DNA from: Luidia sarsii
Lineage: Eukaryota; Echinodermata; Asteroidea; Paxillosida; Luidiidae
NCBI GenBank assembly: GCA_949987565.1
Contig: OX465109.1
Location: 17,734,915-17,798,914, forward strand
Direction: 5' to 3'
DNA: 64,000 bases
The notes beneath the pieces were generated by a model. It was not told the DNA's origin, made no database searches, and saw nothing but the letters and a program-made list of their open reading frames with translations. Shown here in pieces: positions 21,901 to 30,500 of the stretch. Each line of letters starts with the position of its first letter. The stretch's first letter is position 1. A program made the translations under genes and the position numbers.

Positions 21901-24900
21901 ATCTGATTTTCAAATGAAACTAATTCTACTGCATTGTCAAAGGCATCTGTCTTTGGAATAAGCAGAAACTGGTACCCTGTTTAACACTCTTTTTTTTTAC
22001 CTGGTGATCGTACACCACCTGACAACTCTCCATTGGTCCGTACACGGAGTACACATCCTTCAAGTCTGTCTCGGTGGTATACAGACTCAGGCCAAATATG
22101 CCAATGCAGGAATTCTCAGTGGGGTTATCCTGAAGAGAAGATGACCAACAGAAACGGGCAAAAACAAAAAGAGTCCAGTTATCTCTAAACCTCCGAGTCC
22201 AAAATTCGGACGCGCCACATTTACATAGACTGGTGTTGTGCTTTCAGTTCTAGCCTGAGAGTACTAACACAGCCTTAAGCCGTGTTTCCACTGGACTCAA
22301 ATTTAACCGAGACGATGGTTAAATTTCTAATGGTCAAATTTGACCGTCGTTCCCACTTGGACTTTTGAGTCGGTCAAATTTAACCGAGACGATGGTTAAA
22401 GTAACCGAGCTGGCAATATAACGGCTCATAAAGGTCAAGTGTCCGCCGGATACACAATGTATGTGTGTACATTTAGCACGCGATACGAAGCAGACCCTGT
22501 GCACAGTGCATGTACACAATGTACGTGTTACGTCAGATGTGTATTTTTTACTGAGTCGCGTTTAACCGAGTGGTGCGTTCCCACTGGACTAATCGGCTCG
22601 GTTAAACTAACCTGGTTGCTTTTACTGGGCAGAGGTTGGCTGGTAAAAGTAACCATTCGGCTTGGTTAAATTAACCGAGAGGAAATTCAACTGGGCCATT
22701 TTCACTGGACTTAAAATGGGAAAAGTAACCATCACCTCGGTTACTTTGACCAAAATATGTCCAGTGGAAACGCGGGTTAAGTCCTTCTCTGAAATGTGGC
22801 ATAAGCCATTTTCTTCCCTCAAGAGTTATTTTTGTCAAAGTAACCAAAAACTATGGCTACTCTACCCATCTTAAGTCCAGTGGACTTTCCGCTCAGTTTA
22901 ACTTTAACCGAGCCGAATGGCTACTTTTACCAGCTAACCTCTGCCCGGTAAAGTGACCAGGGAAGTTTAACCGAGCCGATTAGTACAGTGGAAACACACC
23001 ACTCAGTAAAATGAGACTCGGTACAAAAAAACCCGAGCTATCGATGTCATTTTGAAACCTCAAAGGTCACCCACAGTGCCCTCATGAACCCGTATAGTGC
23101 CAGCTTCATTACTTTCACCGTCACCTCAGTCAAATTGACTGACTCAAAAAGAACAAGTGGGAACGACGGTAAGATTTAACCAATTGATATCTTACCATCG
23201 TCGGCTAAATTAAAGTCCAATGGAAACGCGACTTTAGGCTCTCTGTCTCCAGCATGAATTTGAAGGTTTAGAGTCTTTTCTAAAACCGAGTATCGTCTCC
23301 AAAACCGGAGCCAGAGGGCCACACGTTTTCACGTCTTGACTTTTCAAATGTTTGAAAGAAATGGAGATCAAGCCGCAGCCTGAGCCCGAGCCAGGAAACG
23401 AAAAGAGCCTAAGGCTGCGTCCCAATTCATTGGCTATGGCTCGAAAGTATGCACGAGTCTGTGCAAGTTATGGACAAGCCACTGTAGCCAGTTGCGTGTT
23501 ACTTCTAGATAGCCGCAGCCAATATCTTCAGACAAGGCCTTTACTTACCCTGTTTCCAACATGGCGGCGTCTATCGGACAACGGGGAAGTGCTGCGTTCA
23601 CGTCTGGATAGTAGACCAAAGCAAACCACATGATTTTATAACACGATCAGCAAAATTAAGAAGTAAGCTTTGAACGAATTAATATAGGAGGGTTTGCGGT
23701 GACACCATGTATAAGGTCTCTCAACGAAGAGGTGTGGTTCTGAAAAGAATCTGAGTGGTAACTCTACGTTCCGGCCAGTATGCTCCGATAGTCTCTCTCC
23801 TATATTGTATGATATTGCTTTGATAATAGATTCTTGAAAACTAATAATTTTTTCAAACGTTTTCTTTTTACCAACAAATAGGATGGGATGACTTTTGTTA
23901 TCATAGCAGGACCTTTCTCAATTTTCTTTTTAAAAATTAACGCAAGCAGGAAAATATAGATACATTTTTCAGATTCCAAACTTTGCAGAGAGGTTAAAGC
24001 CCCTACACAACATTGGTCAAGGTCAAAGAATAGCATCCATAGGTTGTCTGATCCAACATATGCATGGAATAGCACACCTGTGAACATTTCAGCTCAATCC
24101 GCCAACCAAGTCTCAAGAAAATTGTGAAAAACGCTTCATTTGTTTCACGAAAATTCAGCATTCAACGCCGTACTGTTCCGAAAAATAGTTTAGATCTTGG
24201 TGAGATGTAAACTATTTCTTTTACTCTTTTCTCCGAAAATACAACATTTAAGGCAGAAATATTTCAGTGAGAGGTTTCTAAGTACTATAACCATCTACAA
24301 ACTGTACAAGTTTCATGTAGATCTGTGAATATTTCTGTTTTTCGATCTTACCAATGTTGTGTAGGGACTTTAAGTGACACTTATTATGCTAAATGTTACT
24401 CTTGATTGTGGATTGACCAGATTGCATTACTATTCTCTGAACTTTCTTGGTTTGTGTCAAATAAAGGAAGTTTGCCACACCTTATTTCGTTAAGAGTTTT
24501 CAAACTGTCCATGTTTTCGTCAGTGTTGGGGATTAAAAGTAATTTGTAAATGAAACCTCAATGTGCTGTAGCCAGAGTAAGTGAAGTAAAACAGCATTAT
24601 TAAGGCTACAGTTACTGTTGCGAGGTTTCTACCATAACCATCTTCAAACTGTATAAGTTTCAAAGCGATATACAAAAATGTTGCAAACTGCTTACTGACT
24701 AAAATTACCAAAATGCAAATCTTAAAATTTAGTGGGCCTGACGTTTCGATCCTAGCAGGACCTTTCTCAAAGGCAGAGAAAGGCTCTGCCTTTGAGAAAG
24801 GTCCTGCTAGGATCGAAACGTCAGGCCCACTAAATTTTAAGATTTGCATTTTGGTAATTTTAGTCAGTAAGCAGTTTGCAACATTTTTGTATATCACCTC

Positions 24901-25983
24901 ATGTACAAGTTTCATGTAAATCTGGGAACATTTCTGTTTTTTGATCTCACCAATGTTGTGTAGGGACTTTAAGGACACATTACATCAGTTAATGTGCAAA
25001 CAAAACCCACAGGTAATGGTCAGAACACGTATTTTGGCTCGGATTAGTTGGTTTGTGTAAACGCCGACGCGATTCACAAGTGCGTACCTCCTGTAGAGGG
25101 GCCTTCTGGGAGATGAGGAGCGTTGACGATTGCGACCGCCCTGGGACCGGCGTCTGTAGCGCTCCCTGGAGTCTGAGCGCGAGCGGCGGGGCGACCGCGA
25201 GAAGGAGCGCCTGTAGCGGTCACGCGACCGGCCGCCGTGGTACGGCGATCGCGAGTGCGACCGCGAGTACGAGCGGCGGCGGTAGGACCGCGACCTCGAC
25301 CGCGACCTGGAGCCCGAGTCATCGGACCACGACCGTGACCTGGACCGGGAATACCGTGACCGCTTATACCTGCTCCTCTGCAAGTTGAAAACGGGATTGA
25401 GTAAGACGAGAGAAGAGCCAGAGAAATTAGTGGAGATTCCCTTGGTGACTGGATGGCAAATGCGTGGCGTGCATGCAACTAGCGGCATGGTGTGCACGCA
25501 TTGTACTTGTTGCTTGCCGCTAGCTGCAGGCGCGCGCCGAGTTTGCCATCCAGTTTAGAACAAAAAATAAACAAATCACGAACTTCTGTGCTTCGCCATA
25601 AAGTTGTGCGACAAAAATACGGCCAGTTTGTCATCTATACCCATGATGCTTTGAGAACGTCGAAAAGGGCAAAGGTTTATTTATTCAAATATTTATTGTT
25701 TCATCATCCATGAAATTTAAAAGCATGGCATGAATTTGAAATTCACACAAGTTGACATGTATGGACCATCTTTTGGTGCAGAAAATCACATGCAATCAAA
25801 AAGTGTAAAGGAACTTGCCTACCACGTGTCTTAGGCCACTTTTAATTAATAAAAAACTGCAATTTGTGATCAAGTACCTCGGATGGTTACACTGACTTTG
25901 ACTTTGACTGAGTCACAGCTACATTTAATTTGGCATTCCGTAATGAAAAGGCTCACCCGACTCCTCGCCTCTCTTCCGCTCAT
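15932..25983 (-). CDS. TRA2: Transformer-2 splicing factor (SR-like, RRM)
   Basis: Sequence-specific splicing activator that binds GAA-rich exonic enhancers in the nucleus. Minus-strand exons: 25983-25957 (MSGREARSR), 25377 to 25078 or 25088 (N-terminal RS domain), 22129-22001, 21400-21341, 20199-20084 and 16040-15932 (stop). With the 25078 end the frame closes at 246 residues. The RRM spans exons 3-5: RNP2 IGIFGL with LSLYTTE, RNP1 [10 protein letters not shown], then [14 protein letters not shown] and [14 protein letters not shown], the Tra2 signature linker. Exon 6 gives a short C-terminal RS tail ([20 protein letters not shown]), much shorter than in vertebrate TRA2B. The last four junctions agree in phase. 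At the exon 2/3 junction the strongest donor (GTACGC after 25088) is out of phase, while GTGAAT after 25078 is in phase; a missed micro-exon is possible. Confidence 0.93.
16590..16680. mobile_element. Fragment of CATAGAGCTCTATAAA MITE family
   Basis: One end only: TTGATAGGGGAGTGCGCACT through TTTATTTACAGAGCTCTATG, matching the end of the copies at 10115-10522 and 44201-44611. Confidence 0.6.
16870..17035. repeat. Part of GGTTCTGAAAAGAACC hairpin family
   Basis: Contains GCATGGTGGAGAACTTAGTG and GGCTCTGAAAAGAGCCGGTA, pieces of the repeat whose fuller copies are at 43903-44097 and 59598-59820. The matching piece on the other side of the nested MITE is at 17160-17315. Confidence 0.55.
17036..17159. 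mobile_element. Small MITE with 20 bp inverted repeats
   Basis: GGCCGTGTCCGAAACGGGC at the left and its exact complement at the right, with AGAGCTAGG / CCTAGCCGTAGCTCT partly paired inside. About 124 bp in total. It is nested inside the hairpin family fragment. Confidence 0.7.
17808..17865 (-). other. Candidate GAA-rich cassette exon in TRA2, copy 2
   Basis: The minus strand has a CTTAG acceptor-like site, then a 58 nt GAA/GAC-rich block ending GAAATTGTACA, then a GTAAGTT donor. One frame reads [19 protein letters not shown]. It differs from copy 1 (19279-19349) at three positions in the block, which leave the charged frame open. Joined to exon 5, which ends in phase 2 with TA, an A at the exon start would make TAA, so inclusion would truncate the protein. 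Whether it is spliced is inference. Confidence 0.4.
18220..18900. other. TRA2 intron 5 with partial SINE
   Basis: Only a SINE fragment is recognised: TCTGGCTGGCGCCCACCACC to GGGCTGGATAGCTATGGT at about 18788-18885, related to the tRNA-derived copies at 27898 and 57580. Confidence 0.5.
19279..19349 (-). other. Candidate GAA-rich cassette exon in TRA2, copy 1
   Basis: On the minus strand a pyrimidine-rich CTTCTCTTGATAG acceptor-like site precedes 71 nt starting ATGGGCTAATTTG. These contain GATGAAGAAGACGAAGAAG and AAGAAAAGAAGAGAAG and end at a GTAAGTT donor. The GAA words are the type of site Tra2 proteins bind. The charged frame reads [20 protein letters not shown]. Splicing from exon 5 (phase 2, TA) onto the initial A creates TAA. 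An autoregulatory poison exon, like that known in vertebrate TRA2B, is the leading reading; an alternative coding exon is the other. Confidence 0.42.
19432..19512. repeat. Short tandem repeat, GAGTTACTCGGACGY
   Basis: About five imperfect 13-16 bp copies in TRA2 intron 5. Confidence 0.7.
20611..21135. repeat. Minisatellite, 21 bp unit, about 25 copies
   Basis: Unit GCACCAAGGCTAGCTGGCAG plus one base. Because 21 is a multiple of three, several frames stay open (ALPASLG-type repeats); none is a gene. It is located in TRA2 intron 4. Confidence 0.95.
21534..21812. repeat. Dispersed minisatellite family A, locus 2 (TRA2 intron 3)
   Basis: About five units of TTGTTGAGTGCAGCAGGGTT + AGGGTCCACAGAATCCCACA in the same absolute orientation as locus 1. 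Confidence 0.9.
22001..22129 (-). CDS. TRA2: TRA2 exon 3 (first half of RRM)
   Basis: The acceptor CTTCTCTTCAG and donor GTAAAA frame 43 codons starting [20 protein letters not shown] and ending CQVVYDHQ. It carries RNP2 and the first helix of the RNA recognition motif. This is one of the most strongly supported exons in the window. Confidence 0.95.
22275..23236. mobile_element. Large inverted-repeat element (about 960 bp palindrome)
   Basis: The left end has GTGTTTCCACTGGACTCAAA then TTTAACCGAGACGATGGTTA; the right end is its diverged complement ending TCCAATGGAAACGCGAC. Internal blocks (22575-22720 and 22865-23005) are also inverted copies with many TTAACCGAG words. No transposase is present. 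It sits in TRA2 intron 2 about 150 bp upstream of exon 3. Confidence 0.75.
23694..23812. repeat. GGTTCTGAAAAGAACC hairpin family, degenerate copy
   Basis: Starts ATAGGAGGGTTTGCGGTGAC, has GGTGTGGTTCTGAAAAGAAT, and closes with a diverged CGGCCAGTATGCTCCGATAG core. Related to 43903-44097. Confidence 0.6.
23994..24373. mobile_element. TTAA-flanked MITE family M1, copy 2
   Basis: TTAA-AGCCCCTACACAACATTGGT at the left, complementary end and TTAA at the right. In TRA2 intron 2. Together with 24374-24612 it is an inverted duplicate of 12213-12863. Confidence 0.88.
24665..24897. repeat. Perfect palindrome of Penelope-like 3' ends
   Basis: Two arms of about 115 bp, GATATACAAAAATGTTGCAA through CTTTCTCAAAGGCAGAG and the exact reverse complement, are separated by only a few bases. 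It interrupts a truncated M1 MITE whose two pieces lie at about 24613-24664 and 24898-24975. Confidence 0.88.
25078..25377 (-). CDS. TRA2: TRA2 exon 2 (N-terminal RS domain)
   Basis: About 97-100 codons dominated by Arg-Ser dipeptides ([20 protein letters not shown] and [17 protein letters not shown]). It follows a TTTTCAACTTGCAG acceptor and continues exon 1 in phase. The 3' boundary is uncertain: GTACGC after 25088 or GTGAAT after 25078. Confidence 0.85.
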
Positions 25984-27545
25984 TTTTTTCAGCTTTCACG
26001 AAGCTCAGTTCGGTGTTCACCTACTGGAAGATGAGTAGATGGTTGAGACTGGAAGTCTTATCCCCTGAAAATTGTCCGACTAGGTATTAGAAAATTAAAA
26101 CAACCAGCACAGCATTATTTTCTACTACTACTTTACTAGTATGACAACCTCATCCCTTGGGTTCCGATCCCGAAGACGTCGGTCAAGTTCGCACTTTGCA
26201 AACCTCTGAAAAAACGAGGTTGAAAATCTTCAGTCGTGCTCCCTGACGTTAGACAGCGTTTCAGGCCAGGATTTGCACGCTGGGCGGTGACTGGCTCGAA
26301 TTTCGGCCAGTCGCATGAGGGCGCTACATCACTTTAACGGAGCTCACATTGGAGCCGGGCTCTGTCGTCTGCAAAACGTTACTTTCGGGAGTTAAAATTC
26401 CACGTTGGCCCTAACGTAATTGTATGCACACGTATGCACTTCTCATGATAATAACTGAAATATTTGCCATACTGACTCCGTTTCATGTTGTAATTGCCTT
26501 GACAGTCACTAGTTTTTAACTATCACTGATCAACTGATCATCACAGTGTAATCAGTCCATGATCAATCACACTGGGGTCACTGTGCTGTTTCACTAGCCT
26601 GTATGGAGCACTAGCAATACTCAATACTACTCACTAGTGCAGGAGTAGTATCACCAGTGCTGATCGCCACACATAGTACTACTGTCACTAGTAATAGTAT
26701 ACCCATACAGCTACTTTACTACTACTAGTACTAGTACTACTGGTACTAGTACTACTACTAAGTACTAGTACTTGTAGTACTAGTAGTACTACTACTACTG
26801 TACTAGTACTACTAGTACTAGTACTAGTACTACTAGTACTAGTACTAGTACTACTACTAGTAGTAGTACTACTATTAATATTAATTATTAGTACTAAGTA
26901 CCGGTGTCCTAGTACTTGTTGTAGTATACTAGTATTACTATTTGTATTAGTTCATACTTCATACCCTAAGCCTAACCCATGATATACACCGTACAGCACC
27001 TGACTCACACTACTCGCTAGTCACTAGTCAGAGTGATAATGATACAGTGGTATCACCATGTTATCACCAATCAGCCTGAATTAATGTATAATCATGGAAT
27101 AATTAACTCTTGCTAGAATTCCTGTCACTTGTTAGTGTTACTCTTCGCTGATTGAATTAGCTAGTACTAGTAGTAGTAATAACGTTTCCGTGATCTTGGG
27201 GTTAGAACATGATCTCGTCTTGGCGTATTTGCTGCAGTGCAAGCGAGAATTGGTACCGAGGATGATATGATACTGTCGGACAAGTCGACGGACAGACAAG
27301 TCGCCTCTGAGACAAGTCCACCCACACATCAGACAGGTTGACCTATACCTTTGACTTAACGGCTGTCCAGCGACTTGTCTCGAGTTCAGTTGTCCATCCG
27401 GCGACTTGTCTGACGCCCCGGTACCGGAACGAACGAACTGACTCCATGAAATTTAATTTGTGTTTTGTTTTCTTTCTATTGAAGACATGTTTATGATCAC
27501 GACCAAGTGATTGCCAGATGTGTAGTCTTCAACTCCAGTCACAAA
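25984..27545. promoter_or_regulatory. Head-to-head intergenic region of TRA2 and ICE2
   Basis: The minus-strand TRA2 start (25983) and plus-strand ICE2 start (27546) face away from each other across 1.56 kb, which must hold both promoters. Contents: a TACTAG/ACTAGT microsatellite at about 26640-26960 and, at 27275-27415, interspersed GACAAGTCG words with the complement CGACTTGTCT. I see no convincing TATA box. Confidence 0.55.
26640..26960. repeat. TACTAG / ACTAGT simple repeat
   Basis: Dense imperfect tandem of ACTAGTACTACTAGTACTAG-type words, self-complementary. Confidence 0.85.
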
Positions 27546-30500
27546 ATGGCTGCACATTCCGACGCAGATCCGAGCGCTGCATTCTTCACCGAGGAGAGCT
27601 ACGAGACTTTCTCCATCCGGCCCAGATTTGACGTCCAGCTGTTCAAACTCTACAACCCAAGCCTTGCAAGCAGCCAGATATCGCCCGTTAAGAAAGGGTA
27701 ATTACGGCGATGCTAACGAGTAACAGAAGTCTCAATTGATAAAAATGATTGTTTACTCATAAATTTTGTTTTTTGGGGTGGATACCGCAAAGTGGATACA
27801 GGTTGTCGAACCTTACAGTTAAACCTAATAAATGAAACAATAAAATGGGATGCTATCCCTTGAGATATATACGAAAGCTAATGGTTGAAACTTGAATGCT
27901 TCTGACTGGTGCCCTCCACCCCGGCAAAGACTAGTTGACTATTTGGGAAGGCCACCATCTGAGGGCTGGATAGCTCAGATGGTAAGAGCGCTGGTACGCA
28001 AAACCAGAGGGCTCGGGTTCAAGTCCCAGTCCAGTCAAAAGTTTTCTAAGTGAAACAAATCGATGAATTGAAGAAAAAAAATCATTGGGAACTTTAAAAC
28101 GAATTGAAAAAATGGCAAAAGAAAACTGGACCGAGACCTCTGGTTTTGCGTACCAGTGCTCTTCCCATCTGAGCTATCCAGCCCTTAGATGGTGGCCTTT
28201 CCAAATTGTCAACTAGTCTTTGCCGGGGTGGGGGCGCCAGTCAGAAGCAATTCAACCATTGACTGCCGTATATCTCCAGGGATCACACCCCCGCTTTCAT
28301 TCAGATGCAAACAACCAATGGTTGTAAACCTGGCTACGGCAGCTCGGGGATCACTTTTTGAAAACTGTTACCAAATTTCCAGTCGGTTTTTATTGGAATA
28401 ATTGATGTTGTGTTACATTGATGATATAATATTTGTAGCAGACAGGCAGAAGCTGGCAAAAGTGTGTTGACCAGCCACAAAACTGACGAGCCGTCTGCGT
28501 CGGGTCAGCCCGGCCCGAGCGTTCCAACATGCCCGGCTCAAGTTGCCCCGCCATTGCTCAAAGGTCAAAAGGACGGGTCGCTCTCGGGAGGTCAGAGGGC
28601 GCCCAACAAGGTCACAGGCTGGAGCTTGACCAGCGGGAAGCCCAGATTTCCCTACCCAAGGTGACCCATTGCATTGCAGTTCCATGTGCTTTGATCGTCA
28701 GGATTGATCGTCATCGTCAGAGGGATGTAAAAAAAAAAACGTTAACAAAAAACGTGCTTTTCCTCCTCGGCCTTTTAATAAATTTACTTTAAAAAAACTA
28801 AAAAAAACACACTAAAAAAACATCGTAGTTGAATTGCATAGTGTAAAGTGATAAACTTCAGTTTGGGACGACAACAGTAAGTCATGGAGGCCTTTTCGTG
28901 CTATCTCCTTTTTGATCTATGTTGAAACCAACTTGGATCCTCCCCAGTTCACAATACCCTTTTTTCGTGAACTGGCTTATATGTGAACTGTGTAACGTTC
29001 AACCTCCCCAGTCCAGTTTGAAACTGGACTGAGGTTTTCAACCCTGGTCCCTACCAGGGTTGATTTTTGATCCGGTTAGGTCGTCCTACCTGGGTAGACT
29101 TCGGGGATAAAACTTTTCAAGGGTGAAAGGGGTTGGAAAAAGTCTCGGGTTTGATCCAGTTCCAACGCCGAGATTCAGGACAGTTTGAAAAAGGCCTCTT
29201 TTTTCAAGGGGGTTTGGCTGTGAAAAGAGTGGGTAACACAGCGCTTTGAGCAGTGTGTGATTTGCACAATGGCTGGAATCCAACTGATCGTGTATTGCCA
29301 AAGCACGTAGAACCTTGCCGAGCTACGCCGGCACTGGAGCATGCCATAGATTGTTAGCGTGATCTTTTCAGAGCAAATACTGACTCTGACAAGAGATGAC
29401 TTACATGGTGTCACTGCAAATTGTCAACAATTTGATTCCATCATGCAAACCTTCAAGTTTAACTAATACAAACAATTTGTAAACTCCTTACGGACTAGAA
29501 TAACCAAGATGCAAATCTCAAAAGGTTCTGTTATATTGATACCAGCCGGACCTTTCTCAAAGACAGAAAGACCCTTTCTGACATTGCTTGATTCGTTACA
29601 ATTTTTCTGGTTTGTGTTCCAAGGTATTCCTGTCTGACTCACGCACAGCAGCAGAGGTACATTGAGCTGTGGCAAAAACACAGCCTGAGACAGGTGAACC
29701 AGTCTAGGTTTGCCACCGCCACTGATGATGTCATAGAGAAACAGGAGCTCAGGGTAAGGTCCAGAGGGGAAAACAATTGTCCACGAAAAGGAAAACTGGG
29801 AAATTAAAAATACAGATTGTTAAAATTGCAGATGAATTTGACCGGACCTGCACCTTAACCAGAAACCTCTGCTTAAAGCCCCTACACAACATTGGTCGAG
29901 GTCAATGAATAGCATCCATATGTTGTCTGATCCAACACATGCATGAAATAGCACACCTGTGAAAATTTCAGCTCAATCCGCCAACCGAGTTTAGCGAAAA
30001 TTGTGAAAACCGCTTCATTTGTTTCGCGAAAATGCAGCATTCAATGCCGTACTGTTCCGAAAAATAGTTTAGATTTCTTTTACTCTTTTCTCCCAAAATA
30101 CAGCATTTTAGGCAGAAATATTTCAGTGCGAGGTTTCTACTATTTATACCATCTTCAAACTGTATAAGTTTCATGTAAATCTGTGAACATTTCTGTTTTT
30201 CAATCTTACCAATGTTGTGTAGGGGCTATAGATATATAACATCATGTTTCCGTCGAGGAGAATGAAATTCAATGATGGTTTGCCCCGCTCTTTGTAATGA
30301 GCACCGAGTGCTCAGTGCTCTGTATTCAAATTAAGTTTAGCGTACTAACCAATAAACTTCTGTCTTATTACAATCCTGTCTGGAATTAGAAGTTGCAGAT
30401 TATGGTGCACAAGGAACAGCAGGATTTCCTGAAGTATGCGGAGCATGTCGCCCAAAATAGTCCCGAAGATTATGAACATCTATCCCCTCTGGCGCTGAAA

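Noticed and set aside
27898..28040. Functional tRNA-Cys gene
   Set aside because: Loop reads GCA but position 33 is not T, a conserved non-tRNA leader is attached and many copies exist, so it is a SINE.
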